A stretch of DNA of 24,728 nt from an uncultured Mailhella sp. (GCA_910577155.1 CAJTMS010000033.1:1-24728), one strand, 5' to 3'. Positions 8,021 to 14,619 are shown, counted from the first letter of the stretch. Numbers and translations: made by a program. Notes: a model not told the origin generated them from the sequence alone.

Positions 8021-9229
8021 ATGAAAACTGTATTATTGAAAGATGATATTTACTGGGTAGGAGCTGTAGATTTCAATTTACGGAATTTTCACCGTTACAG
8101 TCGTTCTCCTGAAGGCTCTACCTATAACGCCTATCTTATAAAAGATAAAAAAAATGTGCTTGTTGATACTGTTGATGAAGAATATTGCGGTGAGCTGCTC
8201 AAGCATATTTCAGAAATTATGGATCCGACAGAAATTGACTATATTATATGCAACCACTTGGAAAAAGACCATTCCGGCAGTCTTGAACGTATTGTTGAAG
8301 TCTGTAAACCTGAAAAGATTTTTTGCTCTGTCATGGGCGAAAAATCCATGAAAGCACAATTTAATACTGAAGGCTGGCCAATTCATGTTGTCAAAGACGG
8401 AGAACGCCTGAATATTGGCAGCCGCAATATTACATTCCTTGAAACCCGTATGCTTCACTGGCCTGACAGCATGGTTTCTTATCTGGAAGAAGATAAAGTT
8501 TTATTTTCAAATGACGCTTTTGGACAAAATGTTGCAACCAGCTGCCGTTATGTCGACGAATACGGAAGTGCAAATCTGCTCCAGTCAATGAAAGAATATT
8601 ATTATAATATTATTCTTCCTTATTCTCCGCTTGTGCTCAGAACTCTTGATAAAATCACCAAGTTAGGCTTGGAATTTGATATGATTGCTCCGGATCACGG
8701 GCTTATTTTCAGAACCAAAGAAGATATTAAATTCCTTTTCGACAGCTATGTGGAAATGGCAACACAACCCTATAAACTCCGTGCAATTATTGCTTTTGAA
8801 TCCTTATGGGGTGCAACAAAGAAAATGGCATATGCCATTGGTGACGGATTAAACAGTGTTGGTATTCCTTATATTATTATTGATGCACAAGAAAACCACT
8901 GTTCAATGGTGATGAACGAACTTGCCAATTCTTCCGCGCTGATTTTAGGTTCTCCTACAAGAAATAATATGCCGCTTGTGAATATGCTTGGCGTCATTGC
9001 CAATTTGAAAGGTTTAAAACCTAAAAACCTTGTGGGTGCTGCTTTTGGTTCCTACGGCTGGTCAGGAGAATCTGCAAACATCATTAATGATGAACTTGTT
9101 GCAATGGGTGTTGAGGTTGTTGCGGAACCTGTAAAAGCGTATTTTGGTCCTAATGAAGAAGAACTTGCTGCCTGCTATGAATTGGGTCAGAAAGTTGGTT
9201 TAGCATTGAAAGAAAAAGTTAATGCATAA
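8021..9229 (+). CDS. roo: Rubredoxin:oxygen oxidoreductase (flavodiiron protein)
   Basis: Cytoplasmic flavodiiron protein that reduces O2 to water (and in many homologues NO) with electrons from rubredoxin. 402 residues. The N-terminal metallo-beta-lactamase-like domain has every diiron ligand at the residue numbers I recall for the D. gigas enzyme: His79, Glu81, Asp83, His84 (HLEKDH), His146, Asp165 and His226. The C-terminal flavodoxin domain (from about residue 253) begins FESLWGATKKMA, the FMN phosphate loop. No extra rubredoxin or reductase domain is fused, consistent with the separate rub gene. Start ATG has GAGG five bases upstream. Confidence 0.97.
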   Translation: MKTVLLKDDIYWVGAVDFNLRNFHRYSRSPEGSTYNAYLIKDKKNVLVDTVDEEYCGELLKHISEIMDPTEIDYIICNHLEKDHSGSLERIVEVCKPEKIFCSVMGEKSMKAQFNTEGWPIHVVKDGERLNIGSRNITFLETRMLHWPDSMVSYLEEDKVLFSNDAFGQNVATSCRYVDEYGSANLLQSMKEYYYNIILPYSPLVLRTLDKITKLGLEFDMIAPDHGLIFRTKEDIKFLFDSYVEMATQPYKLRAIIAFESLWGATKKMAYAIGDGLNSVGIPYIIIDAQENHCSMVMNELANSSALILGSPTRNNMPLVNMLGVIANLKGLKPKNLVGAAFGSYGWSGESANIINDELVAMGVEVVAEPVKAYFGPNEEELAACYELGQKVGLALKEKVNA

Positions 9230-9234
9230 TGTAT

Positions 9235-9278
9235 TCTCCTATCCTTATCTGACTACGGTGAGGGTAGGGGATTTTTTT
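9235..9278 (+). terminator. Terminator-like hairpin between roo and cydA
   Basis: A 15-base stem (9235-9249 with 9257-9271, several G-U pairs that form only in the plus-strand RNA) with a 7-base loop is followed directly by seven T. It begins five bases after the roo stop. Only 19 bases separate the T run from the cydA start, leaving no room for a promoter between them. Confidence 0.8.
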
Positions 9279-9297
9279 ATACTTTAATGGAGGGATT

Positions 9298-10641
9298 ATG
9301 GACGTAGTTCTCCTTTCTCGATTGCAATTTGCTGTTGCTGTATTTTTTCACTTTATTTTTGTGCCGCTGACGCTCGGAATTACAGTTTTACTTGCAATTA
9401 TGGAAACTGCTTATGTGAGAACCGGTAATGAAATGTACAAACGTATGGTAAAGTTTTGGGGAAAACTTTTTATCATTAACTTTGTTCTTGGTATTGTTAC
9501 CGGTATTACCTTAGAGTTCCAATTTGGTACAAACTGGTCAAAATACAGCAGCTTTGTGGGTGATATTTTCGGCTCTCTGCTTGCTATTGAAGCTTCAGTT
9601 GCCTTTTTCCTTGAGTCAACCTTTGTTGCCGTCTGGATTTTTGGATGGGAAAAAGTAAGCAAAAAAGTGCACTGCACAGCAATTTGGCTTGTTGCGTTTG
9701 CAAGTAATATTTCCGCATTATGGATTATTTTAGCCAACGGTTTTATGCAAAATCCGGTGGGCTATACTATCCGTAATGGTCGCGCAGAACTGGAAAATTT
9801 CTTCACTGTTCTGACTAACCCTTATGCTTGGGGACAATATTTCCATACTATTTCCAGTTCTTGGCTTTTGGCAGGATTCTTTGTCCTTGGTATTTCTGCA
9901 TGGCACTTGCTCCGCAAAAATGAAGTGGATCTATTCAAAGCCTCTGTAAAATTTGCGGCGCCTTTTACTCTTGCACTTGCGCTTCTTGTTGCCGTATTTG
10001 GTCACCATCAGGGCAATAATGTTGCTGTTTACCAACCTGCAAAACTTGCAGCCATGGAATCCCATTGGGAAACATCAAGCAATGCACCTATTTTTGCACT
10101 AGTGTGGCCTGATGAAGAAAACAGCAAAAATGCTGTTGAAGCAATTAAAATTCCGGGCATACTCAGCCTCCTTGCCTTCAATGATTTTAATGCTGAAGTA
10201 AAAGGTCTGAATGATTTTGCAAAAGAGGATATTCCCCCGGTACTGACCACATTTTTATCCTTTAGATTTATGGTTGCCATGGGTGGACTTTTCATTCTTT
10301 TAGCTTTTTTTGCATGGAAAAAACGCGAAGATTTAGCAAGCAGTCCTTTGCTTTGCAAGGTGCTTATCCATTCCATTCCATTGCCATATATAGCGATTAT
10401 GGCTGGATGGATGCTTGCAGAAGTAGGCCGTCAGCCATGGATTGTTTATGGGCTTATGCGTACTTCTGATGCTGTATCCCCTGTTCCCTCTTCTTCAGTT
10501 GCCATTTCTTTGCTGAGCTTCATTGTGGTGTATACTGCTCTTGGTCTTTTAGATATTTATCTTTTGATTAAATATGCTCGCAAAGGTCCTCAACCTGCTC
10601 CCATTGCAGAACAAGCTGATGAAAACGAAGGAGTTGCATAA
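9298..10641 (+). CDS. cydA: Cytochrome bd oxidase subunit I
   Basis: Haem-bearing subunit of the membrane quinol oxidase that reduces O2 to water with high affinity. 447 residues, about nine membrane segments. Visible ligands and functional residues: His18 (haem b595 type), His183 and Met325 (haem b558 type, SFRFMV), Glu98 and Glu106 in the proton path, Lys249 and Glu254 in the quinol loop (KLAAMESHWE), and GRQPW near the C-terminus. The quinol loop is short, unlike the long E. coli form of about 520 residues. The ATG has GGAGG upstream. It overlaps cydB by one base (TAATG). Confidence 0.96.
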   Translation: MDVVLLSRLQFAVAVFFHFIFVPLTLGITVLLAIMETAYVRTGNEMYKRMVKFWGKLFIINFVLGIVTGITLEFQFGTNWSKYSSFVGDIFGSLLAIEASVAFFLESTFVAVWIFGWEKVSKKVHCTAIWLVAFASNISALWIILANGFMQNPVGYTIRNGRAELENFFTVLTNPYAWGQYFHTISSSWLLAGFFVLGISAWHLLRKNEVDLFKASVKFAAPFTLALALLVAVFGHHQGNNVAVYQPAKLAAMESHWETSSNAPIFALVWPDEENSKNAVEAIKIPGILSLLAFNDFNAEVKGLNDFAKEDIPPVLTTFLSFRFMVAMGGLFILLAFFAWKKREDLASSPLLCKVLIHSIPLPYIAIMAGWMLAEVGRQPWIVYGLMRTSDAVSPVPSSSVAISLLSFIVVYTALGLLDIYLLIKYARKGPQPAPIAEQADENEGVA

Positions 10642-11681
10642 TGAGTATTGAATTCTTACTTGGTGTTTGGTTCTTTTTATGGGCTCTTTTATGGGCTGTG
10701 TACTTTATTCTTGACGGCTTTGATCTTGGAGCAGGAACCTTATTGCCATTTATTGCAAAAAATGATGATGAAGTCAGGACTGTCTATAATGCCTCCGGAC
10801 CTTTCTGGGACGGCAACGAAGTGTGGCTTATTACAGCCGGCGGTGTAACTTTTGCAGCATTTCCCCTTGCTTATGCTGTGATGTTCAGTGCATTGTACGC
10901 CCCCTTGCTCATGCTGTTGTTTGCCCTTATTTTCCGTGCTGTAGCGTTTGAGTTCAGAAGCAAAATAGATTGCCCCAAATGGCGAAAACTTTGTGATGTC
11001 GTGCTTTTCTTAGGTTCATTTGTACCTGCCTTGTTGCTCGGTGTTGCTTTTGCCAATCTTTTTATGGGTATTCCTATTGACGCAGACGGTATCTATCATG
11101 GAAACCTCTTGAAATTGCTCAATCCTTATGGTTTGGCAGGCGGGGTATTCTTTGTATGTATTTTCTGCATGCACGGTGCGTTATGGCTTCGTTTCAAGGC
11201 TGAAGGGGAACTTGCAGAACGGGCAAGAAAGACAGCTCACATTATGTGGTACCTTGTCCTTGCTCTTGTCATTGCTTTCCTTGCTTTGACGAATTATTAT
11301 ACCTTTATTTTGGATAATATTGCAAAGTCACCCTTTATCTATGTGTTCCTTGCCCTTGCAGTTATCGCATTGCTCGGTGTCCGTTTCTTCATGGTCAATG
11401 GTAAACACCCAATTTCCGCATGGGCATGCAGTGCTTTATTTATCCTTGGTTTAGTGCTTTTTGCCGTGCTTGGAATGTTCCCCAATATCATCATTTCAAG
11501 CCTTGACCCGGCGGCAAGTATAACCGTTTACAATGGCGCTTCCAGCCAGCTGACATTGACAATTATGTTCTTTGTTGTGCTCTGCGCAGTGCCAATTGTT
11601 ATTTGCTATCAAGCATGGGTATATTGGGTATTTTCCCATAAGGTGACGGCTAAGGAATTGGCATCTGACCATGCATATTAA
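10641..11681 (+). CDS. cydB: Cytochrome bd oxidase subunit II
   Basis: Second membrane subunit of the bd oxidase, 346 residues with about eight membrane segments. The N-terminal segment FILDGFDLGAGTLLPF and the GPFWDGNEVWLITAGG motif are diagnostic of CydB. Its ATG shares a base with the cydA stop (TAATG), implying coupled translation and fixed stoichiometry. No cydX-like small subunit is apparent before the terminator 22 bases downstream, and no cydDC assembly genes lie in the window. Confidence 0.96.
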   Translation: MSIEFLLGVWFFLWALLWAVYFILDGFDLGAGTLLPFIAKNDDEVRTVYNASGPFWDGNEVWLITAGGVTFAAFPLAYAVMFSALYAPLLMLLFALIFRAVAFEFRSKIDCPKWRKLCDVVLFLGSFVPALLLGVAFANLFMGIPIDADGIYHGNLLKLLNPYGLAGGVFFVCIFCMHGALWLRFKAEGELAERARKTAHIMWYLVLALVIAFLALTNYYTFILDNIAKSPFIYVFLALAVIALLGVRFFMVNGKHPISAWACSALFILGLVLFAVLGMFPNIIISSLDPAASITVYNGASSQLTLTIMFFVVLCAVPIVICYQAWVYWVFSHKVTAKELASDHAY

Positions 11682-11702
11682 TTTTGATACACATTAACAA
11701 AT

Positions 11703-11736
11703 AAAAAGCCTTCATACATGTATGAGGGCTTTTTTT
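11703..11736 (+). terminator. Rho-independent terminator after cydB
   Basis: Stem AAAAAGCCTTCATA / TATGAGGGCTTTTT with loop CATG and an extended T run. It closes the dfx-rub-roo-cydAB block. Confidence 0.9.
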
Positions 11737-11793
11737 GTACGCTTTAGCATAAAAAAACGCTAAGTCGGTGGAATGAAAATCTTTAGATACAAG

Positions 11794-11851
11794 ACTGTCC
11801 TCCTTTGCTATACGTTGATGTGCTCGTCAATCATAACCATAGGAGGACAGT
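11794..11851 (+). repeat. Inverted repeat sequestering the tnpA ribosome site
   Basis: Perfect 11-base arms ACTGTCCTCCT (11794-11804) and AGGAGGACAGT (11841-11851). The right arm contains AGGAGG, the ribosome site of the tnpA frame starting at 11857. Repression of transposase translation by such a leader stem is known for IS200; here it is preserved in a dead copy. Confidence 0.75.
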
Positions 11852-11856
11852 GTCGT

Positions 11857-11946
11857 ATGAACGACAGTCAAAGTTTATCTCATATCAAATGAAATTGCAA
11901 ATATCATATAGTATTTGCTCCAAAATTTCGCTGTAAAGAAATTTAT
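11857..11946 (+). pseudogene. Truncated IS200-family transposase (TnpA) fragment
   Basis: The frame reads MNDSQSLSHIK-stop-NCKYHIVFAPKF, then CKEIY. This is the N-terminus of IS200-type Y1 transposases (family pattern LSHTKWNCKYHIVFAPK), with the conserved Trp codon changed from TGG to TGA at 11890-11892. Recognisable similarity ends near 11946, so the gene is both interrupted and truncated. It cannot encode an active transposase. Confidence 0.75.
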
Positions 11947-12086
11947 TTGAAAATAAGCACTCCAAATGGATTGTTGCTGACAAATTTAAAGGAGTACACT
12001 TTTATATTGATACAAGCAGAAAAAATGGCTCACGTTTTGACACATTTTATGGTATCAGCTGCCAGATTGATAATAAACGCTATGAA
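11937..12086 (+). pseudogene. Possible remnant of an unrecognised gene, 3' end
   Basis: In a different frame from the tnpA fragment, about 49 codons without a start run to a TAA at 12084-12086. The composition is protein-like (segments KWIVADKFKGVHFYIDTS and RFDTFYGISCQIDNKRYE). No family recognised. It may be the surviving tail of a gene whose front was lost when the IS inserted or was deleted. It overlaps short minus-strand ORFs, so at most one strand is likely to have been coding here. Confidence 0.3.
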
Positions 12087-12171
12087 TAAAACTAAACAAA
12101 AGCAAATTAATCGCAGGAAACACATCGAACAAGCAAAACTTGATTTCACCCTTGTTTTCAGTATTATTCAT
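12055..12171 (-). CDS. Short ORF in coupled position, possible toxin-gene remnant
   Basis: 38 codons from an ATG with AAGGG about eight bases upstream. The ATG overlaps the stop of the preceding 25-codon ORF in the classic ATGA manner. Its opening (MNNTENKGEIKF) is not assignable. It follows the tandem-RHH gene, where a toxin would sit in a type II toxin-antitoxin operon. Both could be debris from a frameshifted and truncated partner gene; coding is unproven. Confidence 0.25.
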   Translation of the reverse strand: MNNTENKGEIKFCLFDVFPAINLLLFSFIHSVYYQSGS

Positions 12172-12245
12172 TGAATATTCCCTTCAAATTTTTTATTTAG
12201 TCTATCGATAATCTTCTCCCATTCATCAAAACCCCATTTCTTCAT
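12168..12245 (-). CDS. 25-codon ORF overlapping the end of the tandem-RHH gene
   Basis: An ATG 20 bases inside the tandem-RHH gene opens a frame reading MKKWGFDEWEKIIDRLNKKF and a few more residues, then TGA at 12168-12170. The F-D-E-W-x-K-x-I look resembles the N-terminus of some MazF/PemK-type toxins, but this is from memory and weak. Overlap with the upstream gene suggests translational coupling. Confidence 0.3.
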   Translation of the reverse strand: MKKWGFDEWEKIIDRLNKKFEGNIQ

Positions 12246-12690
12246 CACAATATTCATCATTATAATAGGCTAGTGTTGTTGAAAGGTAGGTATAATCTTC
12301 CAGAGCTTCACGGATTATTGCAAAGCGGTTAGCATCAAATTCTTTTTCAAAATAAATGATTTTTTCATATAATTCATCAGGAAGCTCAATAGTCACTCTT
12401 CGTACCACTTCTCCCTCAAAATAATCATCATATAGTGCGTCTAATTCAGTGAAAGGTTTTTCTTCATCTGTAGGCAAGCTGGCGATATAATCTTCATAAC
12501 CTTCATCATCTTCATCTGGAATATATCGAAATCCTAATATACCCTTTGCATAATAAAGATTGCTGTGTTCTTCAAAATGTTCTTTGACTGCATCAGCAAT
12601 GACTTCATGTACTGATATTAATTCAAGTTGTGCTATAATTTTTAAATCATCGACCATTTTTTCTGAGAGATTAATTTTTAATTTTTTCAT
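12226..12690 (-). CDS. Protein with two ribbon-helix-helix domains in one chain
   Basis: 154 residues. Residues 1-42 form one RHH-like unit (beta strand KKLKINLSEKM, then two helices). Residues about 95-135 form a second (VVRRVTIELPDELYEKI, then two helices). They are joined by a very acidic linker at about 56-93 and followed by an acidic tail. RHH proteins normally bind DNA as dimers of single units, so this chain could fold as an internal pseudo-dimer. Likely a DNA-binding regulator or antitoxin. The ATG has AAGGGA upstream. It lies 80 bases after a single-RHH gene in the same direction. No intact toxin gene follows; only short overlapping ORFs and IS debris do. Confidence 0.7.
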   Translation of the reverse strand: MKKLKINLSEKMVDDLKIIAQLELISVHEVIADAVKEHFEEHSNLYYAKGILGFRYIPDEDDEGYEDYIASLPTDEEKPFTELDALYDDYFEGEVVRRVTIELPDELYEKIIYFEKEFDANRFAIIREALEDYTYLSTTLAYYNDEYCDEEMGF

Positions 12691-12770
12691 AGTCTTCCCT
12701 TATGATAGTTGTTAGTTGTTTGTGCTTTTTAGGAATTATCAGTACTTAAAAATTTTGTATGAGTTTACAG

Positions 12771-13001
12771 CTAGTTATTCTTGTTTGTAAGCTGCTTTTT
12801 GAGTTCTATTTGTTCCTGTTCTGTGAGATAAATTTTTTCCAGTTCTTCTAAGTAAAGATTAATCGCTTCCTGAATGTAAAATGTTTTTGAACGGTTAGTA
12901 CGTTCTGCAATTCTTGCCAATCTTTCATGCATGAGGGGGGAGAGGCGTAAAGAAGTTGAATAGGCTCTTGGGGGTTGATTGTTATTGTCATTTTTATTCA
13001 T
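12771..13001 (-). CDS. Ribbon-helix-helix antitoxin-like protein (RelB/CopG type)
   Basis: 76 residues. After a polar N-terminal tail, residues 13-54 match the RHH pattern of RelB/StbD-like antitoxins: a strand AYSTSLRLSPLMHERL, then helix LARIAERTNRSK, then helix FYIQEAINLYLEELEKIYL. The C-terminal tail rich in E and K would normally bind a toxin. The ATG has AGGAG upstream. The expected partner toxin (RelE/ParE type) is missing: the next gene is the tandem-RHH protein. Upstream lie nested palindromes over a promoter, suggesting autorepression. Confidence 0.75.
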   Translation of the reverse strand: MNKNDNNNQPPRAYSTSLRLSPLMHERLARIAERTNRSKTFYIQEAINLYLEELEKIYLTEQEQIELKKQLTNKNN

Positions 13002-13020
13002 AGCAGCTCCTGAAATGTTT

Positions 13021-13071
13021 TAGTGTATTTTTGTAAGTACTATTTGTAGTACACTAATATAGTTAAGTCAA
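13021..13071 (-). promoter_or_regulatory. Promoter with nested palindromic operator for the RHH genes
   Basis: On the minus strand, TTGACT (13071-13066), 17-base spacer, TACAAA (13048-13043). The -10 lies in the centre of a perfect GTACTA-N4-TAGTAC palindrome (13037-13052), which is nested within outer arms TAGTGTA (13021-13027) and TACACTA (13050-13056). RHH antitoxins typically repress their own promoter through such repeats. The regulator assignment is inference. Confidence 0.6.
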
Positions 13072-13318
13072 GCGTGTTTTGTCATTATTCTGTAACATAC
13101 TATATTCATAGTGTTAATTTAAAATCGTTATGTAATTCATATTATTTAATGCGTTACAGTTACTCAAAATTTCTGCTAAGTGCTGTAGCTATGATTTCTT
13201 GAAAATGACAGGCATTATCTGGTAATAACACTTTCTGCAAGCCATATCACATGGACATTTTCTAGAGAAAAAGTTTGAAAAAGACTTTCAATAAAGACGA
13301 TGATTTTTATTTAACCTA
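13072..13318. other. Non-coding AT-rich gap
   Basis: Between the RHH promoter and the hsp20 promoter. No frame with a ribosome site, no RNA gene and no strong hairpin seen; only scattered short repeats such as GTAAC/GTTAC. Confidence 0.5.
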
Positions 13319-13353
13319 TTGACTTTTTTTATTTCGTGCTAATATTAATAGCA
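13319..13353 (+). promoter_or_regulatory. hsp20 promoter with overlapping palindrome
   Basis: TTGACT (13319-13324) with TATTAA (13343-13348, spacer 18) or TAATAT (13340-13345, spacer 15). A near-perfect 17-base palindrome TGCTAATATTAATAGCA (13337-13353, one mismatched pair) covers the -10. It is neither a clear CIRCE element nor a sigma-32 promoter, so a different heat-shock repressor or none may act. Confidence 0.45.
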
Positions 13354-13381
13354 TGAGGGAAGATTGAAAAGTCTTCCCTCA
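13354..13381 (+). promoter_or_regulatory. 5' leader hairpin of hsp20
   Basis: Perfect 10-base stem (TGAGGGAAGA / TCTTCCCTCA) with an 8-base loop, near the expected transcript start and 23 bases before the ribosome site. The stem does not pair with the AAGGAG, so a simple RNA-thermometer model is not supported; mRNA stabilisation is possible. Confidence 0.6.
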
Positions 13382-13417
13382 AGAACGAATAATAACGACA
13401 TAGAAAGGAGATATATT

Positions 13418-13882
13418 ATGTTTGGATTAATGCCTATCAATCAAAAAAATCATATAGCAAAAAGAATCAGCGATTTTGACAACTTTTTCGATGCGTTCAG
13501 CGATCCGTTTTTCCGTGGAGCTTTAAAACCGCTGCATGAGTTGAATTTTAACTCTAGCTTTAAAGTAGATGTAAAAGATCTCGGTTCTTCTTATGAGCTG
13601 ACTGCGGAACTGCCGGGTTTCAAGAAAGAGGATATTTCCTTGGATTATGAAAATGGCTATCTCACTATCGCTGCTGAAAGTAATACACAAAAAGAAGAAA
13701 AATCTGACAGTGAAAATTATCTGCACCGTGAACGTTATTTTGGCTCTGTTTCACGTTCTTTTTATATCGACGATGTTGACAGTGCAAAAACAAGTGCAGA
13801 ATTTAGAGATGGCGTATTAAAGGTTGAATTGCCGAAACTTGCAAAAGTAGAAGAAAAAACGAAAAAAATCGCTATCAAGTAA
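13418..13882 (+). CDS. Hsp20-family small heat-shock protein
   Basis: ATP-independent holdase chaperone that binds unfolding proteins and forms large oligomers in the cytoplasm. 154 residues from an ATG with AAGGAG seven bases upstream; an upstream TTG frame extension runs through the leader hairpin and is rejected. The N-terminal arm contains FDNFFDAFSDPFF. The alpha-crystallin domain spans about 47-145 (KVDVKDLGSSYELTAELPGF...GVLKVELPK). The C-terminus has an I-A-I anchoring motif. It stands alone with its own promoter and terminator, next to the RHH/IS patch. Confidence 0.93.
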   Translation: MFGLMPINQKNHIAKRISDFDNFFDAFSDPFFRGALKPLHELNFNSSFKVDVKDLGSSYELTAELPGFKKEDISLDYENGYLTIAAESNTQKEEKSDSENYLHRERYFGSVSRSFYIDDVDSAKTSAEFRDGVLKVELPKLAKVEEKTKKIAIK

Positions 13883-13921
13883 AAGCTTTCGTGCATGACT
13901 TTAACAAGTTTGCACGCATAT

Positions 13922-13958
13922 AAAAAATAACCGTCGTTTCAAGCGGCGGTTATTTTTT
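13922..13958 (+). terminator. Rho-independent terminator after hsp20
   Basis: Stem AATAACCGTCG / CGGCGGTTATT (one G-U pair) with a 7-base loop, flanked by A and T runs. Confidence 0.9.
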
Positions 13959-14052
13959 ATCTTTTGTCTGTATAATCAATACGGTGGAACTGTCCGAAAA
14001 TATCAGATAGTTTCAACTTATTATTTTTATTACTCAATTTTTACTTGTGAGC

Positions 14053-14081
14053 ATAACTGCCAAGAATTACTCGGCAGTTAT
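14053..14081 (-). terminator. Hairpin just past the 54-aa gene
   Basis: Perfect 9-base arms ATAACTGCC / GGCAGTTAT with an 11-base loop, three bases beyond the stop at 14085. It lacks a T run on the minus strand, so it is either a weak terminator or a 3' stabilising hairpin. The stretch from it back to the hsp20 terminator (13959-14052) holds nothing else I can identify. Confidence 0.5.
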
Positions 14082-14084
14082 ACA

Positions 14085-14249
14085 TTAAAGTGTTGAACCG
14101 TCTAAGGCTTTTTCTTCATATGCACCCATAAAATCAGCAAGTTCAGGGTCAAGCTCGATAACAAGGTCAGGTTCTTCTGCCAGTTGACGAAAGACCGCAT
14201 TGCCTGCTGCCTCTAAATACTCTTCATGTGTAACATGTCGAAAATCCAT
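14085..14249 (-). CDS. Unrecognised 54-residue acidic protein
   Basis: ATG with a strong GGAG ribosome site (AAAGGAG, seven bases upstream). The protein starts MDFRHVTHEEYLEAAG, is acidic, has no membrane segment and no Cys, and is probably mostly helical (DLVIELDPELADFMGAYEEKAL near the end). I do not recognise a family. Support for coding: good start site, own promoter with 17-base spacing, a hairpin at the end, and protein-like composition. Possible roles include a small regulator or antitoxin-like protein; that is a guess. Confidence 0.7.
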   Translation of the reverse strand: MDFRHVTHEEYLEAAGNAVFRQLAEEPDLVIELDPELADFMGAYEEKALDGSTL

Positions 14250-14285
14250 AATTAATCTCCTTTGTAAAATAAAATTTTTTCAACC

Positions 14286-14308
14286 TATAATTACCAAAAG
14301 CAATTATA
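14286..14308 (-). promoter_or_regulatory. Inverted repeat in the leader of the 54-aa gene
   Basis: Perfect 7-base arms TATAATT / AATTATA with a 9-base centre, between the promoter and the ribosome site. Possible operator or leader hairpin. Confidence 0.4.
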
Positions 14309-14328
14309 ATTTACTACAGTATACGTTA

Positions 14329-14357
14329 ATAATACGCCAAATTCTGACGTCTGTAAA
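14329..14357 (-). promoter_or_regulatory. Sigma-70 promoter of the 54-aa gene
   Basis: On the minus strand TTTACA (14357-14352), exactly 17 bases, TATTAT (14334-14329). Both hexamers match 5 of 6 consensus bases; it directs transcription into the 54-aa gene. Confidence 0.65.
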
Positions 14358-14383
14358 AACAAATTTCAATTTTTTTTTGGACA

Positions 14384-14421
14384 CAAAAAAAGGCGTACAA
14401 ACTGAATGTCATATACGCCTT
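14384..14421 (-). terminator. Terminator after tRNA-Ala
   Basis: On the minus strand, arms AAGGCGTA / TACGCCTT are followed by a run of T. It begins eight bases beyond the tRNA 3' end. Confidence 0.85.
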
Positions 14422-14429
14422 GGAAATAC

Positions 14430-14505
<76 letters not shown>

Positions 14506-14619
14506 GAACGAAAATAATTTGCCTAAAAAATTGATATTAGTCAAGTATTTTTTTGATACATATTTTCTATGGCACAAAAGTTTTGTTTTTGAGTTATCTA
14601 TTTTTAATCATTGAGTAAT

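Larger units (their letters stand above)
11740..11946 (+). mobile_element. Remnant of an IS200-type insertion sequence (left part)
   Basis: The segment begins just after the cydB terminator with a small hairpin (TTAGC...GCTAA, about 11744-11763), as expected of an IS200/IS605-family left end. It continues with a long-range inverted repeat over the transposase ribosome site and the first about 30 codons of a TnpA-like frame. The rest of the transposase, including its catalytic HUH and Tyr motifs, is absent. Exact boundaries cannot be fixed; no terminal repeat is expected for this family. Confidence 0.65.

Noticed and set aside
11947..12174. 75-codon plus-strand frame in continuation of the tnpA fragment.
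   Set aside because: It carries no transposase motifs after the first few codons, and its start is internal. A different frame looks more protein-like here.
13354..13410. hsp20 leader as an RNA thermometer.
   Set aside because: The stable hairpin does not include or pair with the AAGGAG ribosome site.
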